A stretch of 64,000 nt of DNA from Noviherbaspirillum autotrophicum (GCF_000818395.1 NZ_JWJG01000028.1:2587195-2651194), one strand, 5' to 3'. Positions 45,038 through 54,639 are shown, counted from the first letter of the stretch. Translations and numbers: made by a program. Notes: a model not told the origin generated them from the sequence alone.

Positions 45038-48000
45038 TCAGCTAGCCAACTCGAGCAGCAAATCCTTCGCCGTCACCACCGCGCCCGGCCGCACATGGAT
45101 GTGCTTGACCACCGCATCGCGCTCGGCGCGGATCATGGTTTCCATCTTCATCGCTTCAATGGACACCAGCGGATCACCCTTGGCCACCTTCTGCCCGGCC
45201 TTGACGGCGACCGTCACCACCATGCCCGGCATCGGCGCACCGACGTGGTTGGCATTGCCGTCCTGCGCGCGCGGATGCGTGACTTGCTTGACGGCGCCGG
45301 CGCGGTCGACGCGCACGAGGCGCGGCTGGCCGTTGAGCTCGAAGAACAGCTTGCTCTGGCCTTCTTCCTCCAGCTCGGTCTGGCCCTGCAGGCGCACCAC
45401 CAGCGTCTTGCCCTGGTCGATATCGACCGAGATTTCCTGCCCTTCCTTCAAGCCATAGAAGAATACCGGGGTCGGCAGCACGCTCACGTCGCCATACTGG
45501 CGGCGGTGCTCCGCATAGTCGCGGAACACTTTCGGATACATCAGGTAGGACGCCAGCTCCTGCTCGCTGATGCTGCGGCCGACCGCCTTTTCGGCATCGG
45601 CCTTGGCCTGCGCCAGGTCGACTGCCGGCAGGTTCGCACCGGGGCGGCCCTGCATCGGCTGGCCGCCCTGGAGCACCTTCTTTTCCAGGCCCTTGGGGAA
45701 GCCGTCCGGCGGGAAGCCGAGTTCGCCCTTGAACAGCGAAATGACGGATTCGGGAAACGCGATTTCCTTGTCCGGATTCTTCACGTCATCCGGCGTCAAG
45801 TCGTTGGCGACCATGAACAGCGCCATGTCGCCAACGACCTTGGACGTCGGCGTCACTTTCACGATATCGCCGAACAATTGATTGACGTCCGCATACGCCT
45901 GCGCCACTTCGCTCCAGCGATGCTCGATGCCCATCGCGCGCGCCTGCTCGCGCAGGTTGGTGTACTGCCCGCCCGGCATCTCGTGCCGGTACACGTCCGA
46001 GGTGCCGGAGCGCATATCCGCCTCGAACGGCGCGTACTGCCGGCGCACGCCTTCCCAGTACTGCGAGATCGCGAACATCGCCTGCCGGTCCATCTGCGGG
46101 TCGCGCTCGGTGCCGGCCAGCGCGGCGGCGATCGCGCCCAGGTTCGGCTGCGAAGTCAGGCCACTCATCGCGTCCATCGCACCGTCGACCGCATCGCAGC
46201 CTGCTTCGACCGCCGCCAGAACGGTGGCGGCGGAAATGCCGCTGGTGTCGTGCGTATGGAAGTGGATCGGCAAGCCGACTTCTTCCTTCAACGCCTTGAT
46301 CAACGCGCGCGCCGCGTGCGGCTTCGCTACGCCGGCCATGTCCTTGATGCCGAGAATGTTGGCGCCGGCCTTTTCCAGCTCCTTGGCCATGTTCACGTAA
46401 TACTGCAGGCTGTACTTCGGACGCGACGCATCGAACGGATCACCCGTGTAGCAGATCGCGCCTTCGCATAAAGCGCCGGTCTCGCGCACCGCGTCGATCG
46501 CCACGCGCATGTTCTCCACCCAGTTGAGCGAGTCGAACACGCGGAACACATCGACGCCGCCAGCTGCCGCCTGCTGCACGAAATGCTTGACCACGTTATC
46601 GGCATAATTGGTGTAACCGACCGCGTTCGATGCGCGCAGCAGCATCTGGAACAGGATGTTGGGCACCTGCTCGCGCAATTGCGCCAGACGCTCCCACGGA
46701 TCTTCCTTCAAAAAGCGCATCGCCACGTCGAACGTCGCGCCGCCCCAGCATTCCATTGAAAACAGGTTGGGCATCATGCGCGCGTAGTACGGCGCAATCG
46801 CCAGCATGTCGGCGGTGCGCATGCGGGTGGCGAACAGCGACTGGTGCGCGTCGCGCATCGTGGTATCGGTCAGCAGCACCTGCGGCTGCTCCTTCATCCA
46901 TAGCGCAAACTTGTCCGCACCGAGTTCCTTCAGCTTGTCGCGCGTCCCCGGCAGTATCGGCGCGGAGCGGTTCATCGTCGGCAGCAGCGGCGCGGGAAGG
47001 ATGCCGTCGATGCCTTTGCGGCCCTTCATTTCCGGATTGCCGTTGACCACCACGTCACCGAGGAAGCGCAGCAGGCGCGTGGCGCGGTCGCGGCGCTTGG
47101 CGAACTGGAACAACTCCGGCGTGGTATCGATGAAGCGCGTGATGCATTCGCCCGACTTGAACAGCGGGTGGTTGATCACGTTTTCCAGGAACGGCAGGTT
47201 TGTCGATACGCCGCGGATGCGGAATTCGCGCAGCGCGCGGTCCATGCGGGCAATCGCCTCATCCGACGTCGGAGCCCACGCGGTGACTTTCACCAGCAGC
47301 GAATCGTAATACGGCGTGATGACCGCGCCGGAATACGCCGTGCCGCCGTCGAGGCGCACCCCGAAGCCGGCCGCGCTGCGATAGGCGGTGAGACGGCCGT
47401 AGTCTGGCGTGAAATTGTTTTCCGGGTCTTCGGTAGTGACGCGGCATTGCAATGCATGGCCGTTCAGGCGAATGTCTTTTTGCGCCGGAATACCCGCGCC
47501 ATGCTCGTCGGTTTCGCCGATCTTCACGCCTTCCGACACGCGGATCTGCGCCTTCACGATATCGATGCCGGTGACCTGCTCGGTCACCGTGTGTTCGACC
47601 TGGATGCGCGGATTGACTTCGATGAAGTAGAACTTGTTGGTGTCGGCATCCATCAGGAATTCGACGGTGCCGGCATGGGTGTAATTAACCGCGCGCCCCA
47701 AGCGCAACGCCGCGTCGCACAACTCGGCGCGGGTAGCGTCATCGAGATACGGCGCCGGGGCGCGCTCCACCACTTTCTGGTTGCGGCGCTGCACCGAGCA
47801 GTCGCGCTCGAACAGGTGCACCAGGTTGCCGTGCGCATCGCCCATCAGTTGCACCTCGACGTGGCGCGCGCGGCGCACCAGCTTTTCCAAGTACATTTCG
47901 TCGTTGCCGAATGCGGCCGCCGCTTCGCGCCGCGCCACTTCCAGCTGCCCCGGCAGGTCCGCTTCCGACTCGATCACGCGCATGCCGCGCCCGCCGCCGC

Positions 48001-48514
48001 CCCAGCTGGCCTTCAACATCAACGGGTAGCCGATCTCGGCGGCCATTTTCTTCGCCTGCTCGATATCGTGCGGCAGCGCGGACGTTGCCGGCATCACCGG
48101 CACGCCGGCCGACACCGCCGCGTTGCGCGCGGCGACCTTGTTGCCGAGCGTGCGCATGACTTCCGGCTTGGGGCCGATGAACACGATGCCGTTGGCGGCG
48201 CACGCTTCGGCAAAATCCGGGTTCTCGGACAAAAAGCCGTAGCCGGGGTGGATCGCATCGACTTCCGCTTCCTTGGCGATGCGGATGATGTCGTCGATGT
48301 CGAGATAGGCGGCAATCGGCTTCTTGCCTTCGCCGACGAGGTAACTCTCGTCAGCCTTGAAGCGGTGTAGGGCAAAGCGGTCTTCGGCAGCATAAATGGC
48401 GACCGTGCGGATGCCGAGTTCGGCGGCAGCGCGCATGACCCGGATCGCAATCTCGGAGCGGTTGGCAACGAGGATTTTCCGGATCGGATGAGGACGTGGT
48501 TGTGGCGTGGTCAT
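45038..48514 (-). CDS. pyc: Pyruvate carboxylase
   Basis: A 1158-residue biotin enzyme that carboxylates pyruvate to oxaloacetate (anaplerosis). Order: biotin carboxylase and ATP-grasp (about 10-460; KILVANRSEIAIRV, LMLKASWGGGGRGM, FIEVNPRIQVEHTVTE); carboxyltransferase (about 540-810; TTMRDAHQSLFATR, FHTHDTSG); then the allosteric linker and biotinyl domain with EAMKMET, biotin Lys at about 1123. ATG 48514 was chosen over a TTG 13 codons upstream. All domains are present in one polypeptide, the alpha4 type. Divergent from the dioxygenase gene. Confidence 0.96.
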   Translation of the reverse strand: MTTPQPRPHPIRKILVANRSEIAIRVMRAAAELGIRTVAIYAAEDRFALHRFKADESYLVGEGKKPIAAYLDIDDIIRIAKEAEVDAIHPGYGFLSENPDFAEACAANGIVFIGPKPEVMRTLGNKVAARNAAVSAGVPVMPATSALPHDIEQAKKMAAEIGYPLMLKASWGGGGRGMRVIESEADLPGQLEVARREAAAAFGNDEMYLEKLVRRARHVEVQLMGDAHGNLVHLFERDCSVQRRNQKVVERAPAPYLDDATRAELCDAALRLGRAVNYTHAGTVEFLMDADTNKFYFIEVNPRIQVEHTVTEQVTGIDIVKAQIRVSEGVKIGETDEHGAGIPAQKDIRLNGHALQCRVTTEDPENNFTPDYGRLTAYRSAAGFGVRLDGGTAYSGAVITPYYDSLLVKVTAWAPTSDEAIARMDRALREFRIRGVSTNLPFLENVINHPLFKSGECITRFIDTTPELFQFAKRRDRATRLLRFLGDVVVNGNPEMKGRKGIDGILPAPLLPTMNRSAPILPGTRDKLKELGADKFALWMKEQPQVLLTDTTMRDAHQSLFATRMRTADMLAIAPYYARMMPNLFSMECWGGATFDVAMRFLKEDPWERLAQLREQVPNILFQMLLRASNAVGYTNYADNVVKHFVQQAAAGGVDVFRVFDSLNWVENMRVAIDAVRETGALCEGAICYTGDPFDASRPKYSLQYYVNMAKELEKAGANILGIKDMAGVAKPHAARALIKALKEEVGLPIHFHTHDTSGISAATVLAAVEAGCDAVDGAMDAMSGLTSQPNLGAIAAALAGTERDPQMDRQAMFAISQYWEGVRRQYAPFEADMRSGTSDVYRHEMPGGQYTNLREQARAMGIEHRWSEVAQAYADVNQLFGDIVKVTPTSKVVGDMALFMVANDLTPDDVKNPDKEIAFPESVISLFKGELGFPPDGFPKGLEKKVLQGGQPMQGRPGANLPAVDLAQAKADAEKAVGRSISEQELASYLMYPKVFRDYAEHRRQYGDVSVLPTPVFFYGLKEGQEISVDIDQGKTLVVRLQGQTELEEEGQSKLFFELNGQPRLVRVDRAGAVKQVTHPRAQDGNANHVGAPMPGMVVTVAVKAGQKVAKGDPLVSIEAMKMETMIRAERDAVVKHIHVRPGAVVTAKDLLLELAS

Positions 48515-48719
48515 GGTGGTCAAGGTTGGTAAGGAATGTGAAAGCTTGGGCAATTATTGTGGAGAGCGACAACCTGCACAATTGAATTTTCTTCATCGCT
48601 GCGCGCGAGGCCGCTGCATTCCCGGCCCCCGAAAAAACAGGGCATATGCCCTTGCCCAAGCAGCCAAACGCCGCCTGCCGCATACTGAAGGCTTCACCAC
48701 CGACTGCTCCGGAGTACCG

Positions 48720-49508
48720 ATGATGTCCCGCTTACCGACCTTGTTCATTTCGCACGGCTCGCCAATGCTGGCCATCGACGACAGCCCGGCGCGCCGCTTC
48801 CTGCAGGATCTCGGCCGCCAGCTGCCGCGCCCTCGGGCTATTCTCGTTGCCTCCGCGCACTGGGAAACGATGGGCGGCCCGGCCGTCAGCTTGGCGGCGC
48901 AACCGGAAACCATCCATGACTTCGGCGGCTTTCCGCCGGCGCTGTACGCGCTGCAGTACCCGGCACCGGGTGCGCCGGAGGTCGCCGCGCGCGCCGCCGA
49001 TCGGCTGCAGCAAGCCGGCTGGACGGTCGGACGCAGCGACGCGCGCGGGCTCGATCACGGCGCCTGGGTGCCGCTGCGCCTGATGTATCCGGACGCGGAC
49101 ATCCCGGTGGCGCAAGTGTCGGTGGTGCGCGGCGGTACCCCGCAGGCGCATGAGAAGCTCGGACAGGCGCTGGCAAGCCTGCGCGAGGAAGGGGTGCTGA
49201 TCATCGGGTCCGGTTCGCTCACGCACAACCTGTACGAATTGCGCGGGCAGGACATCGACGCGCCGGTGCCGGACTGGGTCAGCGCATTCGGCGACTGGAT
49301 GATGAGCGCGCTGCGCGATGGCCGGCGCGACGCGCTGCTCGACTACCGCAAACAGGCACCGCACGCGGCGCGCAACCATCCGACCGAAGAGCACCTGCTG
49401 CCGCTGTTCGTCGCCATGGGCGCCGCCGGGGACAGCGCGCAGGCACAGAGGTTGCACACGAGTCATGAATACGGCGTGCTGGCGATGGATGTCTACGCAT
49501 TTTCCTGA
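48720..49508 (+). CDS. ygiD: DODA-type class III extradiol dioxygenase (YgiD-like)
   Basis: A 262-residue enzyme of the 4,5-DOPA-extradiol dioxygenase family. Motifs: LFISHGSPMLAID at the start, ILVASAHWET, HDFGGFP, LDHGAWVPLRLMYP, GSGSLTHNLYE, HPTEEHLLPLFVAMGAA. The His residues match the metal ligands of the family. Start ATG 48720 has GGAG upstream; a second ATG is the next codon. Bacterial members act on catecholic substrates in vitro, but the natural substrate is unclear. Confidence 0.92.
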   Translation: MMSRLPTLFISHGSPMLAIDDSPARRFLQDLGRQLPRPRAILVASAHWETMGGPAVSLAAQPETIHDFGGFPPALYALQYPAPGAPEVAARAADRLQQAGWTVGRSDARGLDHGAWVPLRLMYPDADIPVAQVSVVRGGTPQAHEKLGQALASLREEGVLIIGSGSLTHNLYELRGQDIDAPVPDWVSAFGDWMMSALRDGRRDALLDYRKQAPHAARNHPTEEHLLPLFVAMGAAGDSAQAQRLHTSHEYGVLAMDVYAFS

Positions 49509-49548
49509 CGCCGCAACATGCCATGGCAACCGCGCAAGAGCATAAGAG

Positions 49549-49689
49549 ATGGACAAGCCGCACGAACCCCAGACAACGCAGCAGCAGCGCGCCGAGCGCA
49601 TGTCGCGCGTCATCGTGTCGGTCATGACGCTGCTCGGCGCACTGGGATTGCTGGCACTTGTCTTTTTCCCGCTGCACTATCTGCGGTAG
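49549..49689 (+). CDS. 46-residue small membrane protein (candidate)
   Basis: A short frame from ATG 49549 to TAG at 49687-49689. It encodes MDKPHEPQTTQQQRAERM followed by a membrane helix VIVSVMTLLGALGLLALVFF and a short tail HYLR. It starts 41 bp after the dioxygenase stop, in the same direction, with an AAGAG stretch just before the ATG. A polar head plus one helix is a typical small-protein design, but chance is not excluded. Confidence 0.45.
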   Translation: MDKPHEPQTTQQQRAERMSRVIVSVMTLLGALGLLALVFFPLHYLR

Positions 49690-49705
49690 CGGGCAGCGCC
49701 AACGT

Positions 49706-50275
49706 TTACTGGTCGACGTCGAACGCGGCGCCGGTTTCGAAGAAATTACCGCCGGCAATGTAATGAATGCTGCGCGGCGCGCCTTCCTCGAATACCCAAT
49801 GACCATCGCGGAAGGCGCGCGGGTCGGCCCAGGCGGCAACGACTTCGCCGAGGAACAGGTCGTAGCGCTGCTGAATATGCGGCTCCGGGATCACGCGGCA
49901 TTCCAGCCAGCCGAGGCAGCCGTCGAGCAAGGGCGCGCCGATTTTTTCGGCTGCGAATGTCGCCAGCCGGTACTCGGCGAACTTGTCATGCTCGCGCCCG
50001 GACACCGAGCCTGCCGCCAGCGTTGCCTGCGCCATTTGGCGCGACGGAATGTTCAAGGCGAATTCCCCCGACGCCTCCACCAGCTCGCGCGTGCGCGTGC
50101 TGCGGTCGATGACGAGCGCGACCTTCGGCGGCGAGAAATCGAGCGGCATCGACCAGGCCGCCGCCATGACATTGGTGGCGCCGCCATGGGCGCTGCTGAC
50201 CAGGACGGTCGGGCCATGGTTGAGCAGGCGATAGGATTTGGACAGTTCGACGGGCAGGCGTGAAGACATGGTCAT
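49706..50275 (-). CDS. Flavin reductase / FMN-binding split-barrel family protein
   Basis: A 189-residue protein of the flavin reductase-like family. It has LNHGPTVLVSSAHGGATNVMAAAWSMPLDFSPPKVALVI at the start, then SGEFALNIPS and a C-terminal GGNFFETG. Members bind FMN as dimers; many reduce flavin with NAD(P)H or are of unknown role. Start ATG 50275 or the second ATG two codons later (50269); neither has a clear ribosome site. The gene for a 70-residue protein lies 50 bp upstream in the same direction. Confidence 0.85.
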   Translation of the reverse strand: MTMSSRLPVELSKSYRLLNHGPTVLVSSAHGGATNVMAAAWSMPLDFSPPKVALVIDRSTRTRELVEASGEFALNIPSRQMAQATLAAGSVSGREHDKFAEYRLATFAAEKIGAPLLDGCLGWLECRVIPEPHIQQRYDLFLGEVVAAWADPRAFRDGHWVFEEGAPRSIHYIAGGNFFETGAAFDVDQ

Positions 50276-50325
50276 TCCGGGAAGGAGGGGGGCTGCGGTG
50301 AAATACGGGATTATGCACCGCCGCG

Positions 50326-50538
50326 TCATACCAGTTCGAGGAGCGCTCCGTTGGGTCCCACCCGGGTCATTTGCACAATGGGCATCACCTTCGTCTTCCC
50401 ACCGGTTTCCTCGATGAACAGCCACTCGCCGGCAATGCCGGTTACCACGCCCCGATACTTTGCCACCTCGCCCGAGGCGCACTTTCCGGCCACGTCGCGC
50501 CGGAACGCGACCGTATCACCCACACGAATCTTGCTCAT
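50326..50538 (-). CDS. Small conserved-looking beta-rich protein
   Basis: A 70-residue protein: MSKIRVGDTVAFRRDVAG, then GVVTGIAGEWLFIEETGGKTKVMPI. The alternating pattern suggests an SH3-like or KOW-like small barrel. Start ATG 50538 has GGAG 8 bp upstream, which supports it as real. No function can be assigned. It is upstream of the flavin reductase-like gene and may be cotranscribed. Confidence 0.7.
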   Translation of the reverse strand: MSKIRVGDTVAFRRDVAGKCASGEVAKYRGVVTGIAGEWLFIEETGGKTKVMPIVQMTRVGPNGALLELV

Positions 50539-50705
50539 TGTGTCACTCCGAAAATATTGATCGCTGGATAGACAGCTTCCATGGAGCAATGTTCCGGCAA
50601 AGATCGATAAGCCAAGCCGTCGTCACCGGCCCTTGATCTTCCATCATCAGGCAGCGTTTACAATCGTTCATCCTTGTCATCAGCGATAACACCACGGGAG
50701 CAGCG

Positions 50706-51758
50706 ATGAGCAGCTGGATGATCTATGGCGCCAACGGCTATACGGGCGAACTGATTGCCCGCGAAGCGAAGCGGCGCAACCTGCGGCCGGTGCTGGCCGG
50801 TCGCCATCGGGAACGCATCGAGCGCCTGGCCGGCGAGCTGACACTGCCCTGCCGCGTATTCAGCCTCGACGATCCGCTGGAAGCGGCCAAGCAAGTCTCC
50901 GGCATGAGCTTGGTGCTCAATTGCGCCGGGCCGTTCTCGGCCACCAGCGCGCCGATGATCGAGGCTTGCCTGCAGGCGCGGGCGCACTATCTCGACATTA
51001 CCGGCGAAATCGGCGTGTTCGAGCATGCCCACGCGCTCGATGCGCGCGCCCGCGACGCCGGCGTGGTGCTTTGCCCCGGCGTCGGCTTCGACGTCATTCC
51101 GACCGATTGCGTCGCCAGCGCGCTGAAGGCGGCATTGCCCGACGCGATCACGCTGCGCCTCGGTTTCGATTCGCGCTCCGGCTTTTCGCCGGGCACCGCC
51201 AAGACCTCGGTCGAGGGGCTGGCGCAGGGCGGCAAGGTGCGGCGCGACGGCCGGATCGTGACCGTGCCGCTGGCCTACCAGGTGCGCCGCATCGATTTCG
51301 GCGACGGCGAAAAGCTGGCCATGTCGATTCCCTGGGGCGACGTCGCCACCGCGTATTACAGCACCGGCATCCCGAATATCGAGGTCTACATTCCGGCGAC
51401 GCCCGGCATGGTCAGCAACCTGCGCCGCGCCAATTACCTGCAATGGCTGCTGCGCATGAAGGCGGTGCAGGCGTTCCTGAAAAGGCGCATCGAAAAGTCG
51501 GTGCGCGGCCCGGACGAACAAACGCGCAACCGCCTGCCGACCCATGTCTGGGGCGAGGCGACCAACGCCGGCGGGCAGAAGAAGACCGCCCGCATCAAGA
51601 CCGCCAACGGCTACAGCCTGTCCGTGGCCGGCGCGCTGGCGATGGCCGAGTTCGTGCTGTCACACGCGCCGGAAGGCGGCTATTACACGCCGTCGCTGCT
51701 GGCCGGCGCCGACCTCGTCGCGCGGCTGCCGGGCTCGGGCCCGCTCGTGCTCGAATAG
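50706..51758 (+). CDS. Saccharopine dehydrogenase-like / enoyl reductase family protein
   Basis: A 350-residue NAD(P)-binding protein. The N-terminal Rossmann motif is YGANGYTGELIAREAKRRN, then VLAGRHRERIERLAGEL, LVLNCAGPFS and DITGEIGVFEHAH. This matches the saccharopine dehydrogenase-like or trans-acting enoyl reductase group. The rest (PGVGFDVIPTDCVASALK, ETR-like C-terminus) fits. Substrate unknown. Convergent with the DNA ligase gene; only 4 bp separate the stops. Confidence 0.88.
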   Translation: MSSWMIYGANGYTGELIAREAKRRNLRPVLAGRHRERIERLAGELTLPCRVFSLDDPLEAAKQVSGMSLVLNCAGPFSATSAPMIEACLQARAHYLDITGEIGVFEHAHALDARARDAGVVLCPGVGFDVIPTDCVASALKAALPDAITLRLGFDSRSGFSPGTAKTSVEGLAQGGKVRRDGRIVTVPLAYQVRRIDFGDGEKLAMSIPWGDVATAYYSTGIPNIEVYIPATPGMVSNLRRANYLQWLLRMKAVQAFLKRRIEKSVRGPDEQTRNRLPTHVWGEATNAGGQKKTARIKTANGYSLSVAGALAMAEFVLSHAPEGGYYTPSLLAGADLVARLPGSGPLVLE

Positions 51759-51762
51759 GCGG

Positions 51763-52641
51763 CTACTCGCTGTCGCGCACGCGCAGGAAGCTGGCGAAGC
51801 GCGGCAAGCCGGCAGCGGTAAGATCGCGGTAGCGGTAGGTGACGGTGGCGCCGATGGCGGGAGGCGTACGGCGCGCGGCATCGCTCAGGCCCGTGCCCAG
51901 CCGGAAGCGCCGGCCGTCCGGCGTCATCACGACGAGCGCACCGAGCAGCCCCTGGTACTTTCCGCGCCCCGCCTCGTGCGCGACGACCACGGCTTCCGCA
52001 TCCTGCTGCGGCTTGAGTTTCAGCAGCACATCCGAGCGCCCGGTCTGCCACGCCGCGTCGGCCCGATGCAGCATCAAGCCTTCGCCGCCGTCGCGCACGA
52101 CTTGCGCCAGTTTCAGCTGCAGCGCGGCGCGGTCGGCCACGCGCACCTGGGGCAGCACGCGCAGCCACGGCACGCCGGCTTGCGCGACGCTGTCCTGCAT
52201 GGCGGCGATGCGCTCGCTAAAGCTGCCGGCGCCGCCGGGCAGTTCGTAGACTTGATAGCTGATGCTTTTCCACTCCGCGTCGAGCGGCTCCTGGCGGCGC
52301 ACGGCGGCCGATAGCTGCTCGAAGCTGCGCCGCCCCATCCACAGCTCGCCATCCAGCGCGTGCGCCGGCAGTTGTGCGGTGAACCAGGCCGGTGCGTGGA
52401 TCGGCCGGCCGCTGCGAAATGCCAGGGTTTTGCCGTCCCAGTAGGCGCGCACGCCATCGAGCTTTTCGCTCACCAGATAGCCGGCGGGGTCATGCCCTTC
52501 GGGCCAGGTTTGCGCCAGCAGCAAAGGCGGCGCCCCGGCGTCGTGCCGGGCGGCGCATGCGGAGGTGGCGGGATGCAGCGCTCCGCACAGCAGGAGCAAG
52601 GCGAGCAGAGGGCGCAGGGCGGGTAATCGGATTGGCATCAT
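51763..52641 (-). CDS. ligE: ATP-dependent DNA ligase, periplasmic LigE type
   Basis: A 292-residue minimal ligase. It has an N-terminal signal peptide (LPALRPLLALLLLCG...ACA), so it should act in the periplasm. Adenylation motif is SEKLDGVRAYWDG with catalytic K60, followed by DGELWMGRR, GEGLMLHR and LLKLKP. A short C-terminal OB domain ends it, and there is no DNA-binding insert. This layout is the Lig E group found in competent proteobacteria. It could seal nicked DNA entering the cell. Start ATG 52641, with a second ATG next to it. Confidence 0.9.
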   Translation of the reverse strand: MMPIRLPALRPLLALLLLCGALHPATSACAARHDAGAPPLLLAQTWPEGHDPAGYLVSEKLDGVRAYWDGKTLAFRSGRPIHAPAWFTAQLPAHALDGELWMGRRSFEQLSAAVRRQEPLDAEWKSISYQVYELPGGAGSFSERIAAMQDSVAQAGVPWLRVLPQVRVADRAALQLKLAQVVRDGGEGLMLHRADAAWQTGRSDVLLKLKPQQDAEAVVVAHEAGRGKYQGLLGALVVMTPDGRRFRLGTGLSDAARRTPPAIGATVTYRYRDLTAAGLPRFASFLRVRDSE

Positions 52642-52770
52642 GGCGGGTATCGGTGTGCTGTTGTCTCGGAAAGAATCGTCTTGAGCCGAGCATTTTATTA
52701 TTAATTTTGCAACAAAACGAAAAAACCGGATCATCCAGTGCGAGTGCGGCGCGCCTGCAGGCGCGCAAGC

Positions 52771-53685
52771 TCAATAATCAGTGGTAATCGTCAAGTGATA
52801 AGGAATCGCCCCGCACGCATGCCGGTTCTGCCACAGGGTGTTGACCATTGCGTGCTCGGACACGCCCAGATGCTGCGCCATCGCCTGCGCGCCCAGCACC
52901 GTGGCGGCGCGGATGGCGCGTTCTTCCTCGCTGTCACGCAGGATGAACTCGTGGCTGTCGATCTTGGCGGCCAGCCCCGGCGCAAAGCGCAGGACTTTAA
53001 TGGAGCGCATCACGCGCGGCATCTGGTAGCTGGCGGCGACTGTGACGTCGCAGTCGACCTGGATGCCTTGCTCCATCAGATAGCCGGCGTACCACATTAC
53101 CGCCAGCTGCGCGCGCATCAGGTAGGCGTCCTGGCCGTACGCCATCGGGAAGCGCTTGGCCAGCCGCTCGGCATCGTCCGAACTGAGCCGGCCGGCGTTG
53201 CCGGCGGCGACCAGTTCGGCAGCGGTCTGCTCCAGCTGATCGCCCGACAGCACTTCGCGCAGGAATTGCGCGCGCCGGCGCGGCATGGGAATGTCGCCCA
53301 GGATATCGATGACCGCCTGCTCCAAGCCGGAACCGAGGCGCTCGCGCAGCCGGACTGGCGTTGGCTCGTCGCCCCACACCTGGTCAAAGGCGGCCTTCAG
53401 ACCGTGCGCGCCGCCCTCGTTGTTCCAGTGGTAGCGCGCCATGCCCTCCGTTGTGGGCGTCCAGAACATGAAGTTCAGGCTGTTTAACGCGATGCTGTAG
53501 GCCGCCGCCCCTTCCGGCGTCTGGCCGGCGGGTTTGCCGAACAAGCCGACCGTCAGGTGGCTGAAGCGCTCGGCGCGCGCCGGCAGCCGCGCAATCGCCT
53601 CGGCATCGATGGCGACGAGTTCGGGCCGGTAATCTTGACAGGCCTGGTCGAGCAGGCGTTCTTTGGCGGTGTGCGGTGCAGACAT
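52771..53685 (-). CDS. Unassigned 304-residue protein, possibly queuosine-salvage-like (DUF2419)
   Basis: A cytosolic, mostly helical protein. It has SHLTVGLFGKPAGQTPEGAAAY, SLNFMFWTP, ARYHWNNEGGAHGLKAAF and AYGQDAYLMRAQLAVMWYAGY, then a C-terminal half with VMRSIKVLRFAPGLAAKIDSH. The NF-FW segment followed by Tyr/Trp-rich blocks recalls the queuosine nucleosidase-type family Qng1/DUF2419, but the match is loose and unverified. The start ATG has AGGAGA upstream, so the gene is real. Divergent from the dehalogenase gene. Confidence 0.55.
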   Translation of the reverse strand: MSAPHTAKERLLDQACQDYRPELVAIDAEAIARLPARAERFSHLTVGLFGKPAGQTPEGAAAYSIALNSLNFMFWTPTTEGMARYHWNNEGGAHGLKAAFDQVWGDEPTPVRLRERLGSGLEQAVIDILGDIPMPRRRAQFLREVLSGDQLEQTAAELVAAGNAGRLSSDDAERLAKRFPMAYGQDAYLMRAQLAVMWYAGYLMEQGIQVDCDVTVAASYQMPRVMRSIKVLRFAPGLAAKIDSHEFILRDSEEERAIRAATVLGAQAMAQHLGVSEHAMVNTLWQNRHACGAIPYHLTITTDY

Positions 53686-53881
53686 GCGGTCTCCTCAATG
53701 TTACTTATAAGCAAGGATAACCGACAATAATCGCGATTGGACGACCCTAGCTAGGGAAAACTGCCTGAGAATCGCTCCATTTGTGACAAAAACGCACAAA
53801 TCAAGTGACAAAATCGTGAAGCATATGACTTTTTGATCGCATATACTTTTCCACAATCCTTCATTCTGTACGACTGCATCC

Positions 53882-54568
53882 GTGGCAATCCAGGCAATCC
53901 TCTTCGACGCTTACGGCACCCTGTTCGACGTGTACTCGATCGGCCGGCTGGCGGACAAGCTGTTTCCCGGCCAGGGCGACGCGCTGGCGGCATTGTGGCG
54001 CGCCAAGCAGATCGAATACACGCAATTGCGCACCCTGTGCTCGACCTACAAGCCGTTCTGGGAAGTGACCCAGGATGCGCTGGTGTTCAGCTGCAAAAAG
54101 CTGGGGCTCAATCTGGACCTCGATGCCCAGCAGGCGCTCATGTCGCAGTATGCGAAGCTGTCGCCGTTCCCGGAGTGCTTGTCCGTGCTGCAGCAATTGC
54201 GCGCACAAGGCTTGCGCCTGGCGATTCTGTCGAACGGCAATTCGCAAATGCTGGAAGCCGTCGTGAAAGCGGCCGGCATGCAGGCGCTGTTCAACCATGT
54301 GCTGTCGGTCGACAGCGTGCAGAAATACAAGACCGCGCCAGAGGCGTACCAGATCGGCACCGACATGCTCGGCACCGGCGCGAAGAATATCCTTTTTGTC
54401 TCCAGCAATTGCTGGGACGTGTGCGGAGCAACCTGGTTCGGCTACAAGGCGTTCTGGGTCAATCGCGCCGGAGCGCCCATGGAGGAGCTCGGCGTGACGC
54501 CGTACGGGCAGGGTAGCTCGCTGGCCGACCTGCCCGCCTTCGTCGAACACGAGCGCGAGCACTCATGA
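53882..54568 (+). CDS. (S)-2-haloacid dehalogenase-type HAD hydrolase
   Basis: A 228-residue HAD-superfamily enzyme of the type II haloacid dehalogenase group. The nucleophile Asp is in ILFDAYGTLFD (D9), the Ser in ILSNGNS, the Lys in VQKYKTAPEAY and the last motif in VSSNCWDVCGA, all at family positions. It cleaves a C-halogen bond with inversion, giving a hydroxy acid; some relatives act on other substrates. The start is a GTG at 53882. Its promoter is in the 196-bp gap to the divergent 304-residue gene. Confidence 0.88.
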   Translation: MAIQAILFDAYGTLFDVYSIGRLADKLFPGQGDALAALWRAKQIEYTQLRTLCSTYKPFWEVTQDALVFSCKKLGLNLDLDAQQALMSQYAKLSPFPECLSVLQQLRAQGLRLAILSNGNSQMLEAVVKAAGMQALFNHVLSVDSVQKYKTAPEAYQIGTDMLGTGAKNILFVSSNCWDVCGATWFGYKAFWVNRAGAPMEELGVTPYGQGSSLADLPAFVEHEREHS

Positions 54569-54639
54569 GGCGCAACGCACGGGATTCGCAGCTCCGTTTT
54601 TTTGATTTCCAATAGTCGCAACCACATACGAGGACACAC

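Noticed and set aside
44960-46471. 503-codon plus-strand frame opposite pyruvate carboxylase
   Set aside because: Antisense shadow of the biotin and carboxyltransferase regions.
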